Assembly: GCF_000163055.2 (NCBI RefSeq)
Contig: NC_022111.1
Coordinates: 1,178,001-1,242,000, forward strand
DNA from: Prevotella sp. oral taxon 299 str. F0039
GTDB taxonomy: Bacteria > Bacteroidota > Bacteroidia > Bacteroidales > Bacteroidaceae
Direction of reading: 5' to 3'
Length of the DNA stretch: 64,000 nucleotides
Below the pieces are notes generated by a model, which saw only the letters and a list, made by a program, of their open reading frames with translations, searched no databases and was not told where the DNA came from. The position numbers were made by a program, and so were the translations under genes. Positions 35,928-45,171 of this stretch are shown one piece after another; position 1 is the first letter of the stretch; each line of letters begins with the position of its first letter.

Positions 35928-36362
35928 TGAAAATACTGAAAGAAAATAACGATTTTAGTACTTTTTGTGATGATATTGTATTATTTTATTGATCTTAGGC
36001 TACATAAAAGTGTGAGGATGGGAATAAAAAGAGGAGTAAAAGATAGAATTTAGGTTATGAAATAAGTATCATAAAGAAATGAGTATCATTGAATGCAATG
36101 ATATTTTTTGTTCGTGTTTGAAACACGATAAGTATTTGTTTTTATGGTGAGAGTATTCTTTTAGAAGTAGAATCTTTTGCTAAAGTAGCATTTATTAGTA
36201 AACGCTTTATGAGCTTTATCTTATTTCTTAAGAGTTTATTGGTTATGCTGAGATCTACATCTAAAGCCAGAAAACAGATAAACATTATGACTCTTATTTC
36301 TATTTTAGCACGAACTTAAAACCTTAAAGTTATGTGCTATACACTTTGCTACACACTTCTTT

Positions 36363-36394
36363 CTTGCGACGCCTTTGACATTGTTCTATCTTTG
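36363..36394 (+). promoter_or_regulatory. Predicted promoter of the HU-family gene
   Basis: CTTG (36363-36366), 20 bases, TATCTTTG (36387-36394). The predicted leader is about 145 bases and contains array locus E. Confidence 0.65.
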
Positions 36395-36417
36395 CATTGC
36401 AATCAAAAACAAAAGGG

Positions 36418-36461
36418 TTGCTATTGGTGAGTAAAGTCACTGCAATTGATGGGTAAAATGT
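36418..36461 (+). repeat. 22-bp-period intergenic array, locus E (two units)
   Basis: TTGCTATTGGTGAGTAAAG at 36418 and CTGCAATTGATGGGTAAAA at 36440 are exactly 22 apart and match the family consensus. They lie in the likely 5' leader of the HU-family gene. Confidence 0.6.
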
Positions 36462-36546
36462 CGACTATTACACTTCATTCTCAATGCTTTTTCGCCAGCT
36501 TTTTAATTCAGTAATAACAATCAAAAAAACAAGAAAGGAAAAAATT

Positions 36547-37014
36547 ATGTCAGTAGTTTATCGTTTAACACAAGACAATCGTAAAGAAAGTAAAACAAAA
36601 GGAAAGTGGTATGCACGAGCATTGCATACAGGGGTGATCGACATCGAAGGTCTTGCCAACATCATGCAAGCCAATTGTACGCTTAAAAAGAGTGATATCC
36701 TTGCGGTAATTGCCGAGTTGGTAGACGTGATGCGAGCTCAGTTGCAGAACTCTCAAAAGGTAGTATTAGATGGTTTAGGAAGCTTTAAGGTTGGACTTAA
36801 AACCAAGCCTGCTGACACTTCAACCGATTTTACTCCTCAAAAGAACATTGTTGGCGCACGAGTGCTCTTCCGTCCAACCAGCTACACCACAGCCAATCGC
36901 AAGCGTGCAAGTTTCTTACTTCAAGGTATGTCGGTGAAAGAGGCTACCAAATACGACGTGAAAAAGCCTAAAAAGGCTCGTGGTGGAGCAACAAGCGAGA
37001 CTGCACATGCCTAA
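36547..37014 (+). CDS. HU-family DNA-binding protein (HU-HIG type)
   Basis: A 155-residue bacterial histone-like protein of the Bacteroidetes HU-HIG type. It begins MSVVYRLTQDNRKES, has the helical stretch GLANIMQANCTLKKSDILAVIAELVDVM, the beta-arm entry GLGSFKVGLKTKP and the tail FRPTSYTTANRKRASFL. It binds and bends DNA. The frame continues upstream to an ATG at 36484, but the family start is 36547. The last 25 residues are Lys/Ala-rich. A 50-residue membrane protein gene follows by 45 bp. Confidence 0.92.
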   Translation: MSVVYRLTQDNRKESKTKGKWYARALHTGVIDIEGLANIMQANCTLKKSDILAVIAELVDVMRAQLQNSQKVVLDGLGSFKVGLKTKPADTSTDFTPQKNIVGARVLFRPTSYTTANRKRASFLLQGMSVKEATKYDVKKPKKARGGATSETAHA

Positions 37015-37059
37015 GATGTAGTGGCTTGATAACTTTTATTTACTTTAAAACCTTTGTTT

Positions 37060-37212
37060 ATGAATAGTTTAATAATTGTAGTGAGAACGCTCTTGCACGA
37101 TTTCTGGACGCTGGTGCGTCGCTTCGTTGGCTTCACAATGATTTATGTTTTCGGCATTGTCTATTCGCTCATCCTCTTTTTTACGGTCAACGGAAAAGCA
37201 GATGCGGTATAG
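37060..37212 (+). CDS. Small 50-residue membrane protein
   Basis: Starting MNSLIIVVRTLLHDFW, the translation has one hydrophobic segment (FVGFTMIYVFGIVYSLILFF) after a basic stretch (LVRRF), so it is a single-pass small membrane protein with the N-terminus probably inside. It is 45 bp downstream of the HU-family gene, on the same strand, and no homologue is recognised. A terminator lies at 37438. It is short, so it may be spurious. Confidence 0.5.
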   Translation: MNSLIIVVRTLLHDFWTLVRRFVGFTMIYVFGIVYSLILFFTVNGKADAV

Positions 37213-37437
37213 TTGGGGCGAAAGAGGGTATAGCCAACGCTTTTTTCAGTCGCAGAATGGATTTGAACAAATACGTTGATGCTGTCTGAAAGTGTGTGAG
37301 AAAGTGTGCAACATAATACATGAAAAACGCAAAAGGTATGTAGACTTGTTCTAAATGTTGCGTAAGAATAACGCAACGGAAATGCAGAACTCAACCAAAG
37401 TATGCATCAGAAAAACACAAAACCTCTCTTTAAAATG

Positions 37438-37468
37438 GGCATCGAGATAACTCTCGGTGCCTTTTTTG
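37438..37468 (+). terminator. Rho-independent terminator
   Basis: GGCATCGAG (37438-37446) pairs with CTCGGTGCC (37453-37461, one G-U) and six T follow. It ends the HU-family transcript. Confidence 0.75.
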
Positions 37469-37475
37469 TTGCCTT

Positions 37476-37676
37476 ATGGAAGAGAATGGGAAGGATGGGG
37501 AGAGGGAAGTAATAAAAAAAGCGAAAGAAGCCTGTGCTAATAGTCAATACAAGGTGGAGGATCATTTCGAGGATATCCTCGATATGATCGAGATTGGAAA
37601 AGGTGGAAAACGACCAGTAGAATCAGTAAAACTATCTCGATATGCCTTTCTTAGAAGCTGTGAGGTTGTTTTCTAA
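37476..37676 (+). pseudogene. Remnant of a DinD-like (DNA-damage-inducible D) gene
   Basis: Residues 12-58 of this 66-codon frame read VIKKAKEACANSQYKVEDHF, then ILDMIEIGKGGKR and VKLSRYA. This matches the conserved N-terminal region of DinD/Bro-N-like proteins (KAKxxCxNSxxxxEDHF, IGKGAxR, LTRYACYL). The normal start region upstream is absent, and the frame is lost after LSRYA, where sequence changes to a different remnant. So only about 45 codons of a roughly 280-codon gene remain. DinD is often carried in accessory regions, so this marks a decayed insertion. Confidence 0.75.
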
Positions 37677-37959
37677 TCAAAGACCTACTTTTGGAGTAGG
37701 GGTACATGCACAGAATAATCCCATAACCTACGAGAAAATTAAAAATAGTGGGACTGTCTTTATTCCATTAACGGCTTACAGATCTCCAGGTAATGCAACA
37801 TTAATTCAGTGGGGTAATCATGGTAATTATTTCACTTCCACATTCAGATCTTCTGGAATATCACACGTTAGATTCTTATTTAACGATTATGTTAATCCAG
37901 ATTACTCTGCACCTGGACAAGGATGTATGAGTAGATTGGTGCAGAACATTCGCAAATAG
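37642..37959 (+). pseudogene. C-terminal remnant of a FISUMP/fimbrillin-like surface protein
   Basis: From about 37670 the frame reads like the end of FISUMP proteins: FIPLTAYRSPGNATLIQWGN, then YFTSTFRSSGISHVRFLFND and a closing SRLVQNIRK that replaces the usual GFSVRPVQE-type end. The ATG at 37642 lies inside the DinD remnant in another frame, so it is not a true start. The fragment is the tail of a larger lipoprotein like those at 22019 and 38981. A terminator follows. Whether any of it is expressed is unknown. Confidence 0.65.
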
Positions 37960-38021
37960 ACAATACATTAAGTAACCATCGTCTAGTAAATTTCAGGCTG
38001 GTTAAATAATATTCGTAATGA

Positions 38022-38066
38022 AGGCTCCTCAATGCTGTGCGCTTTGAGGAGTCTTTTTCCTTTTTA
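38022..38066 (+). terminator. Rho-independent terminator
   Basis: GGCTCCTCAA pairs with TTGAGGAGTC (one G-U) and TTTTTCCTTTTT follows. It presumably served the gene whose tail remains at 37642. From here to 38740 no gene is seen; the stretch is AT-rich and holds only the promoter and leader described next. Confidence 0.7.
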
Positions 38067-38562
38067 TTTTCATATGCTACCAGCTTACTAAGTTTATATT
38101 CACTCAACTTTTTGCTCTTATCTATTTTCTCCTTCTGTGCTTCTCTTTAGTGCATGCGCATAAAAAGTCCTCCACTTTGTTGTTGAAAATCTTTCGATTT
38201 TATTTGTAAATACCCTCCTTCTTTCCCTTTCCATACCCCCAAAAATGCTTAAAAAGATACTATCTTACTTGCTTTTCCACTCTTTTTGCCCCTTAATCTG
38301 CTAATTATTTGTGCTAAAAGTAGTGGTTTTGTGCTCTTTTATTGTGATAATTTAATAAAATAGAATGCAAAAAAATGTAATGTTTGGGATAAGAAAAAAG
38401 AGAGTGAAAAACAAAAAAAACTACGATTCCTTTGATCTTCAATTTTAATATAGTTGATGCTAGATAATGATAATGAGTTAGATGTGTTGCAAATAAATGT
38501 AAAAGTATAAAATAAAAAATTAAAATAAATTCTATATAATAATGTAATGGTTGTTTTTTTAA

Positions 38563-38739
38563 TAATTTTGCACTTCTAATGTTAGAAAAAAGTAGAAGAA
38601 ATATCGAATCATCGTTGTTCTAACGATGTGTAAAATTTATAGTGAAAAAGCCGAAACGTACAGAAATGAGAGTTTTTTCTTTTTCAATATCTCATTTTGT
38701 GATAGAGTTATAGGGTAATATTCCATAATAAAAAAAGAA
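38563..38739 (+). promoter_or_regulatory. -7 box and long structured leader of the small-protein/lipoprotein unit
   Basis: TAATTTTG (38563-38570) fits TAnnTTTG. A leader of about 160 bases follows with two inverted repeats: CATCGTT / AACGATG (near 38611-38629) and AATGAGA / TCTCATT (near 38664-38697) enclosing a T-rich stretch. The second could attenuate transcription or translation. The -33 element is unclear. Confidence 0.45.
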
Positions 38740-38937
38740 ATGGTAAAAAACAATAAACACAAGAAACAACAATATCTTGCGCCAACTATTGCGGTGTTTG
38801 ATATTGTAGAGAATAATTATCTTCTTGCAGCAAGTCCCAATGCACGCCCAGGTGGCGATGGAAAACCTGCAGGAAATATTACTATTGAGCAGCCAAGATA
38901 CGACGATGGAGGGGATAGTGATAACCTTGAGGGGTAA
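38740..38937 (+). CDS. Small 65-residue protein with EN-LAASP motif
   Basis: Begins MVKNNKHKKQQYLAPTIAVFD, then VENNYLLAASPNARPGG, and ends in an acidic Gly/Asp-rich tail (DDGGDSDNLEG). It resembles the 58-residue protein at 21841 in order of features: basic start, Y-x-x-P, EN-x-x-LA-x-SP, acidic tail. Both sit directly beside a fimbrillin-like lipoprotein gene. Function unknown. The gap to the lipoprotein start is 43 bp, so they are probably co-transcribed. Confidence 0.7.
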   Translation: MVKNNKHKKQQYLAPTIAVFDIVENNYLLAASPNARPGGDGKPAGNITIEQPRYDDGGDSDNLEG

Positions 38938-38980
38938 GTTTTTAGGATGAGAAGATAAAAGATAAAAAGTAAAAGTAAGC

Positions 38981-41775
38981 ATGAAAAAGATAAATTTCTA
39001 TAGTTTTTTGTTTGTATTGTTTATCAGCGGTATAGCGTTATCTGCTGTTTCGTGTACAGAAAATAATTTAGACAGCGATTATAATGGAGCAAATCAAGAA
39101 CTTGCCGTGAAGTTTCATGTGGGCGATCGCAAGATGAACCCACGAGAAACAATGCTACTACCACTCGTGGTGTAACAGCTTCGGGAGTGAAACTTTCAGA
39201 TCTTAAAGGACAATTGCTTGAGGCTCAAGATGATAAAAACCTCGATGTGTGCTTCATTGAAACCACTATTGAGGGTGTAAATCCTGTCCAAAAGCCAGTG
39301 GCAACACGTGCAAACATTATCAATATGACTACTTTTGGCGACTTTTCGTCAATAGGTATGCGTGGAACAGCTGCGAATAATATGAAGAATGAATGGTTCC
39401 ATGCAATTAAGACTCGTAGCAATGGTGAGCTTTATAGCTATTATCCATGGTCGTGGGATCAACAATATGCTCGTTTTTATGCTGTTTATCCAGATGTGAG
39501 CAAATATAATGCTATGACAATTGTTAAAGCAACAGCAACCGCAAGTCCTACTATCGATTTTCAGGTGAAGACCAATGTTATGGAGCAAGTAGATCTTATG
39601 ACAGCTTGTTCGGGTGATGTTCGTTACCTAACACGTGGAAAAGCTCCTCAAACCAGCCTCAAATTCCGTCACGCACTCACCGCAATTCGCTTTGCAGTGG
39701 GTCAAAATCTCTCATTCAATAAAACCATTAACAAGATTACTCTTAAGAATGTATTACTAAGAAGCAAGTATATTCTTTCTAATAAATACGATGGAACAGG
39801 CGCAACATGGAATCACACAGGTTATAACACTCGTGGAGATGTAGAACTTGCAGGCTTGAATTATAAAACAAATGAAAACCCCAATAGTATTGTAAGAAAC
39901 CAAAAAACTTATCCAACAGAGAATGATATTCTTAAATTGAACGATGGTTACACCTTCTATATGATTCCTCAAGACCTCACAGGCAAGGTAACTGCAGAGG
40001 TAACATTTAGCGATAACACCAAAATAACAATACCTTTAACAGGCTCTTGGAAAGAAGGTACAACTCGAATATATAAATTAAGTCAAAAGAATTCAACATG
40101 GACATATACGCTTTTGACAACAAGTCCTCAAATAGCCAAGTATAATGAAACTACAACCGAGAAGTATTCCATCACAAGTTATCGTGAGGCTCCAGACGGA
40201 ACCAAGAAAGCTGTGGCATGGAAGGTGGTTGGTTATGATGCAAATGGCGACGGAAACTTTGCAATGACAGAGAAACCAGCTTGGTTGGGCAACTTAAAAA
40301 CAGAAGGAAATGGTGGCGAAAGCGCAGAAGAAACAACAGCTTCGCTTGTTCCTGCACCTCCTGTCGACCTTGTTGTTCAGCGTAATAATGAGTTGAGAAA
40401 TGCAAGAGCTTTAGGATCTGATGCAGCTCCTTATAACCTATCTAATAGCACTGGTGCTGCAAATGTAGAGAATACGGCTAATAGTTACGTTATTTCTGCA
40501 CCAGGTGTTTATATAATTCCATTGGTTTATGGTAATGCAATTAAAAACGGTGTAATCAATACAAGCGCATATAAAGGTAATGTTTCTACCCTTAATGTGC
40601 TTATTAATAGACAACCCAAAAATGTTATTCTTCAGAATCTGGTAGACCATAATGGTGCAAGTATTACTGATCCATGGATAGAAAGAACCAACAATCGTGC
40701 AAACAATGGTGTGAATGCAGCTCAAATTGTGTGGACGGATGAGCCAAATATAGTGCGCCCGAACGCTGTTTCTATTTATCGTGATGCAAGTGGAAATGCT
40801 TTTGTGAAGTTCAAAGTAGAGCAAGCCGACATCAAGAGCGGTAATACTGTTGTTGCAGTGAAGAAAGATAACACCATAGTTTGGTCTTGGCACTTGTGGT
40901 TTGCACCTAAAGACGCTCTCAAAAAGATTGCAGTTACCAACAAAGAAGGTAAGATATTCAATTTTACAAAAGAAACATTAGGTTGGAAACCAATTTCTTG
41001 GGCTGGTACATCTTATTCTACTACACGAGAAGTGAAGATAAAGATTGAACAAGTTGTAGGTCACACGGGTCAAAAACAAATATCGTATGTAACCGTTAAG
41101 CAACTTCCCGGCACCTCAACATGTGAGGGTATCACCACATTATATCAATGGGGACGTAAAGATGCATTCCCAGGATTAAGCGGAAACGTTCCTGGAGTGA
41201 ATAGAGCTGCAGGAGATAAGATTTTTCTACAACCTGTTATTCAGAATCCAGGCAATTTCTATGTAACGCAATTAAATTCGGATAAAAAGATTGATGGTGG
41301 TTCTTCCCTATCCCAACTTTATAACTTCTATAACTTATGGTCGATAAATAATACTTCAACTGGTGATCATAATGTGGGTAATGATGGTCCTGTTATAAAG
41401 ACAATTTACGATCCTTCGCCAGTAGGTTTCACCGTTCCTGCAGGTAATGCCTTTACAGGTTTCACCGAAAATGGTATGAATCAAGGTAAAATGAATGTAG
41501 ATGGAACCAATGTTCAGTCGGTTTTCACGGCAAAAATGGGACACGAGTTCTGGACAAATAGCAATAAAGAAGAAACTATTTTCTTCCCTGCAGCAGGCTA
41601 TATGGATAATGGAAATGGTAGCTTAGCATGGTATAAGAAATATGGAGACTTCTGGACTGCCTTACCAGCCGATTTTAATAATGGTTGTGTAATGGGTATT
41701 CAATACGATGGTGTTTATCCACGATTCTTTAATGTGCGTACCTATGGATTCTCAGTTCGCCCAGCAGCAGAATAA
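38981..41775 (+). pseudogene. Fimbrillin/FISUMP-like lipoprotein split by a frameshift
   Basis: The first frame (38981-39177) encodes a lipoprotein signal with Cys25 (SAVSC) and the start of the mature protein, then stops after LLPLVV. The second frame is open from upstream of 39150 to 41775 and encodes about 870 residues beginning NATTTRGVTASGVKLSDLKG, with a C-terminal FISUMP-like end (YDPSPVGFTVPAG, then YGFSVRPAAE). A single missing base near the CCC at 39139-39141 would join VGDRKMNP to TRNNATTTRG, restoring the Thr-Arg-rich junction typical of these lipoproteins. So it is one gene broken by a one-base deletion, or a sequencing error, or an on/off switch. A terminator follows. Confidence 0.7.
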
Positions 41776-41819
41776 TTAAAAGTAGATATACTACCCTAAC
41801 AGCCCCGAGCTGAATATGC

Positions 41820-41862
41820 AAAAGTCCTGTCTTATGTTCGCCATAAAACAGGACTTTTTCTT
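41820..41862 (+). terminator. Rho-independent terminator
   Basis: AAAGTCCTGT (41821-41830) pairs perfectly with ACAGGACTTT (41848-41857), followed by TTC and a T-rich stretch. Confidence 0.85.
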
Positions 41863-41892
41863 TCTCCTCATTCTTCCTCCCTTTTCATAGCA

Positions 41893-41980
41893 CTGCTTTT
41901 GGGTGACAATGTCATTGCTATTGGGTGCTAATAGTGTTGAGAATGAGCTGTAATAGCATTCATTTTGGCGAGCCATTTGC
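41893..41980 (+). repeat. 22-bp-period intergenic array, locus F
   Basis: Four units start at 41893, 41915, 41937 and 41959, each exactly 22 apart. They begin CTGCTTTTG, TTGCTATTG, TTGAGAATG and TTCATTTTG. The rest of 41981-42293 is CT-rich with no supported gene; frames through it read only low-complexity sequence. Confidence 0.7.
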
Positions 41981-42293
41981 AGAGCCGTGCAGAAGGCTTG
42001 TTGCACTCGTGTTTTCCATTCGTTCCCCTTTCTGTTTTGAAGTACTTCTATTCTTTCTGCCTCTTCTGCTCTCTTTTTGCTCAATATGCCCTCAAAAAAA
42101 ATCATTCGTTCTCCTTTCTTTTTTCTTGTCTTTGTAGTTTTGCCTACCTTGCCCACGTTTTGTTCTGTGGTTGCTTTTTCTTTAGATTCTTTGTCCTTTC
42201 CCTTCGTTTTTCAATCAACCCGCAAGAGGTGAATATTTATAGTTTGTTAACTAGGAAAAATGAAAAACGAAAAAATACTTCTCGATTCTCTTT

Positions 42294-42301
42294 TATCTTT
42301 G
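42294..42301 (+). promoter_or_regulatory. -7 box upstream of the RteC-like gene
   Basis: TATCTTTG fits TAnnTTTG, 58 bases before the ATG. No convincing -33 is seen. Confidence 0.5.
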
Positions 42302-42359
42302 CAGTCGAACAATTCAATAAAAAAACACAACAATCATTTATTTTGAAACACACAATGTT

Positions 42360-42800
42360 ATGAAAAGACCAACTGATTTTTTAAGCGTTTCAGACATCAA
42401 AAGAAACGCAAGAAAGCTACCACCAGGCGATGTGCGCTATTGCATTGCCGAAGAATTGCTGAGGCTTTTGTGGCTGAAACCCTCGTGCAAATGTCGCTGG
42501 AAAGGCACTACTACCGACTTGGTGTCGCTGGTTTATTTTATTTATTCAGAGGGCTTGCTCATCGACGACAAGGGTTTTCCGCTCTCGTTTCGCATTCTTA
42601 CAGCTCTGTTCTTTGGCTTGTTGCAAGTGAGGATACCTGCCAATCCATCGGCAATAGTGATTAGAGCACGGCAAAGAAAGGGTGTGAGGCAATATAACAT
42701 CTTTGAACGATATGAGCTGTTGATGAGCAAAAATGCTGAGATACGCCCGCTCTCTAACGAAATTGTCGTTGAATATGTCGACCAATCAACCATCAACTAA
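42360..42800 (+). CDS. Protein resembling the RteC C-terminal domain
   Basis: A 146-residue protein. The middle part, CRWKGTTTDLVSLVYFIYSE and later FGLLQVRI..., with ...RARQRKGVRQYNIFERYELLM, resembles the C-terminal region of RteC (pattern W-x-G-x-x-x-x-L-x-x-L-x-Y followed by a later R-x-R...F-L-x-x-L). RteC regulates Bacteroides conjugative transposon excision. Here no transposon genes surround it, so it is either a relic or a free-standing member of a broader family. It is 12 bp upstream of the M15 peptidase gene, so they form one operon. Confidence 0.5.
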   Translation: MKRPTDFLSVSDIKRNARKLPPGDVRYCIAEELLRLLWLKPSCKCRWKGTTTDLVSLVYFIYSEGLLIDDKGFPLSFRILTALFFGLLQVRIPANPSAIVIRARQRKGVRQYNIFERYELLMSKNAEIRPLSNEIVVEYVDQSTIN

Positions 42801-42812
42801 AAAACACACAAA

Positions 42813-43289
42813 ATGAATAGAACAATCAATACCATTGAAAAAGATTTCTTCTTAACACCTCATTTCTCATTAAAGGAAATGACCTCATCGGCAACTGCCA
42901 CTCAACTGCACATCACCAACTGCCCCAATGCCACGCAAATTGCCCGACTAAAAGCTTTGTGCGAGCATGTTTTAGAACCGCTCCGAAATCGTTTTGGGGC
43001 AATAAGGATAACGAGTGGATTTAGAAGTGAGCGACTTAACAGTGCGCTTTGCGCCAACTCTTTGTCGCAACACACCTTTGGCGAGGCGGCAGACATCTAT
43101 GTTCCGAACCGAGAAAGGGGCTTAGAAATGTTTCATTTTATATGCCAACACTGCACGTTCGACCAGTTGCTGTTGGAGAGAAAGCGCAAAACTCCGTCGT
43201 TTTGGCTACACGTTAGCTATAAAAGCGACCGACGCTATAATCGCAATATGGCGGTGGATCTAACGGATCACTATCGAGATTTTAAATAA
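42813..43289 (+). CDS. M15-family D-Ala-D-Ala peptidase, phage-lysin type
   Basis: A 158-residue zinc peptidase of the M15A type that would cut peptidoglycan peptides. FFLTPHFSLKEMTSSATA is the common opening, IRITSGFRSERLN and LSQHTFGEAADIYV carry the first His and Asp zinc ligands, and FWLHVSYK the last His. There is no signal peptide, as in phage or conjugative-element versions. It pairs with the RteC-like gene. Confidence 0.85.
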   Translation: MNRTINTIEKDFFLTPHFSLKEMTSSATATQLHITNCPNATQIARLKALCEHVLEPLRNRFGAIRITSGFRSERLNSALCANSLSQHTFGEAADIYVPNRERGLEMFHFICQHCTFDQLLLERKRKTPSFWLHVSYKSDRRYNRNMAVDLTDHYRDFK

Positions 43290-43395
43290 CTTATGGCTTT
43301 TGTGGGTTGAAAGGCTCTGCCAAAAACACATCATTATCTTTGCTAAAATGCTCACTTCTTTCTTCTTCTATTTGAAAAAAGAATTGTGAGTGCAT

Positions 43396-43433
43396 AAAAA
43401 AAGAAACGAGAGGGAATTGCTTCTCTCTCGTTT
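43396..43433 (-). terminator. Rho-independent terminator
   Basis: AAACGAGAG (43404-43412) pairs perfectly with CTCTCGTTT (43425-43433). On the minus strand it runs into TCTTTTTTT. It ends the 44223-43450 operon. Confidence 0.8.
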
Positions 43434-43449
43434 GTCGTTGTATGTCTGC

Positions 43450-43647
43450 TTATTTCTCTTTGTTTTGGTTGCGTTGTTGCGTCCAATGATGTAGCTTTCT
43501 GCATGCGAACACGGTTACAACAAAGCCTATGATTTGTGCCAAATTCGCTACATGGTCTATCTCTTTACCTTGTAAATAGTCCATGACACTGAGCAAGGCG
43601 AAGAGCAAAATGAGAATGAAAAGAACTTGTAAAATCTCTTTTTTCAT
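43450..43647 (-). CDS. Small membrane protein with two helices
   Basis: A 65-residue protein: MKKEILQVLFILILLFALLSV forms the first helix, IIGFVVTVFACRKL the second, and a Gln/Asn/Lys-rich tail ends it. The gene starts 15 bp after the upstream beta-barrel gene, so it is in the same operon. No known family is recognised. Confidence 0.6.
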   Translation of the reverse strand: MKKEILQVLFILILLFALLSVMDYLQGKEIDHVANLAQIIGFVVTVFACRKLHHWTQQRNQNKEK

Positions 43648-43662
43648 TCTGTCTATATAGGG

Positions 43663-44223
43663 TTAAAGGGTTAATCCAATGCTTACATAAGGATAGATTA
43701 CTGCTGAACGAGTAATAGTGTTGTCGTTTTCTTTTGTTGTTTCTTTGTAGTTGAGAGCCAATCCTGGGTTAAGACCTAAGCGAACCGACACTCCTTTGGC
43801 GGGTTGATAACGATAACCCATATCTAAAAAGAGGAAACTGCCTGTTAAGTTCTTCTTAAAAAGCTTTTCTTCTTTTCTAAGGGTGCATTGATAGCTTCCG
43901 AAACTTACGCCTAATCCGAGCTCTGCAAAATGCTTATTCTTGCCAATGAGATAGTTGATGCCAACAGGAAGGGTAACACCTCGTGTTTTTAAGGGGTCAC
44001 ATTCCATAAAATCTTGATTGTCGGTGCTGGTAAAAGCCAATCCTGCTCTAAATCCCCAGTGGCTATTTTTACCAAATCGACTATCATAATGCACACCAAC
44101 GGTGGTGGAAGCACCAAGTAGTTCTACATAAACTTGTTGTTTTGTTTGGGCTTGTAGATTGCAAAATGCAAGTAGTGAGAAGAGGAGTAGTAAGATGTTT
44201 CTTTTCTTAGTTAACTGGTTCAT
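43663..44223 (-). CDS. Small outer membrane beta-barrel protein
   Basis: A 186-residue protein with signal peptide (LAFCNLQAQ) and alternating amphipathic strands (VYVELLGASTTVGVHYDSRF, HWGFRAGLAFTS, HFAELGLGVSFG, VSVRLGLNPGLALNY) ending IYPYVSIGLTL, as in eight-stranded OmpW/OmpX-like or porin-family barrels. Ligand and role are unknown. It has a clear promoter and is followed closely by the small membrane protein gene. Confidence 0.75.
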   Translation of the reverse strand: MNQLTKKRNILLLLFSLLAFCNLQAQTKQQVYVELLGASTTVGVHYDSRFGKNSHWGFRAGLAFTSTDNQDFMECDPLKTRGVTLPVGINYLIGKNKHFAELGLGVSFGSYQCTLRKEEKLFKKNLTGSFLFLDMGYRYQPAKGVSVRLGLNPGLALNYKETTKENDNTITRSAVIYPYVSIGLTL

Positions 44224-44258
44224 TATCTAATTTTATTGATTTACAAGGTTTATCGCAA

Positions 44259-44290
44259 CAAAGATAGCTAAATATTCTTGATTGCACAAG
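44259..44290 (-). promoter_or_regulatory. Predicted promoter of the beta-barrel operon
   Basis: Minus strand: CTTG (plus 44287-44290), 20 bases, TATCTTTG (plus 44259-44266). Confidence 0.65.
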
Positions 44291-44350
44291 GGCTAATCTA
44301 CCTCTGCTAACGGGGAAGAGCACTAAAAAGTTAGAGTAATAGGTATGATA

Positions 44351-44399
44351 AACCGCCCCCCATCGTATGGGTAATAGGTACGACGGACAGCGGTTTTTA
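44351..44399. repeat. CATCGTATGG repeat with flanking stem, possible terminator
   Basis: CCCCCATCGTATGGG, then TACGACGGACAGCGG and a T-run. AACCGC (44351-44356) pairs with GCGGTT (44390-44395) and T follow, so the element can form a terminator-like hairpin. It abuts the stop of the lipoprotein gene at 44404. The same two blocks occur at 46421-46460. Confidence 0.65.
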
Positions 44400-44403
44400 T
44401 TTG

Positions 44404-44985
44404 TTATGGCTTTTCAATATAAGTCTTTTGCATTTCTTCCAGTTCTTGAGTCGTCATCTTTCTGTATCTTGAAACGCCGTAGTTTTCTGTTAGTTTGCCC
44501 GTTCCGTCGTTCTTATAGCCCAAGAATTGAATGATAGAGAGGTGTGTTCCGTCGCATTCCAATATGCGGTTGTTAGGTTCTTTGCTGTTAATTAGCTGAA
44601 TAGTGTTGGTGGCTTCGTCGTAGATATAGTCCTTTGTGGTCTTAACATCCTGGTTAAGAGCGTCTGAATAAAAGAAGCTTGTAACGCTGCCCTCAGTGAA
44701 ATAGAAGTCGATAGGACTTATTCCCATTAAGTCTTTGTAGTAACTTTTTTGCGCAATGATGCCCTTTGCGTTTATTTCTTGTGTGAATTCGTGTTTCCAA
44801 CCCTTACCAACAATCTGTTTTTGAAAGGTCTCTTTGGTGATGGTTGGTATCTTTTGCAGGTCTATCCAACCGCCAAAATAGCAGGTTGTAGGTACGTTTT
44901 TGTTGTCGTCACCAGAATTGTCGCAACCCACTAAGGTTGTTGTTGCCAATAGAAAGGCGCAGAATAGAATACTAATATTTTTCAT
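44404..44985 (-). CDS. Lipoprotein of unknown function
   Basis: A 193-residue lipoprotein with a textbook lipobox (LVGC, Cys21) after MKNISILFCAFLLATTT. The rest is compact and mixed alpha/beta, with no recognised family. It is a single-gene unit with its own promoter. Confidence 0.6.
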   Translation of the reverse strand: MKNISILFCAFLLATTTLVGCDNSGDDNKNVPTTCYFGGWIDLQKIPTITKETFQKQIVGKGWKHEFTQEINAKGIIAQKSYYKDLMGISPIDFYFTEGSVTSFFYSDALNQDVKTTKDYIYDEATNTIQLINSKEPNNRILECDGTHLSIIQFLGYKNDGTGKLTENYGVSRYRKMTTQELEEMQKTYIEKP

Positions 44986-45009
44986 TATCTTTTGTGGTTT
45001 GATTGCTTA

Positions 45010-45040
45010 CAAAGATAGGGAAATATCTATAAAGAACAAG
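45010..45040 (-). promoter_or_regulatory. Predicted promoter of the 44404 lipoprotein gene
   Basis: Minus strand: CTTG (plus 45037-45040), 19 bases, TATCTTTG (plus 45010-45017). Confidence 0.65.
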
Positions 45041-45171
45041 CAAAGCACCCCTTTTTGTTGTTATTGCTTTGCTTGTTGCCCCTAATCCCTTGTTTCGAGT
45101 AGGGGAGAGGATAAACAAAATGCTGACTATAAAGGTGAATTTATAATCAGCATCATGAATGATTTCTTCTT

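Noticed and set aside
36484..36546. Upstream ATG for the HU-family gene
   Set aside because: Adds 21 residues not typical of the family, which begins MSVVYRL-like at 36547.
41791..42363. Overlapping frames on both strands between the lipoprotein and RteC-like genes
   Set aside because: They cross a terminator and array locus F; composition is low-complexity and no homology is evident.
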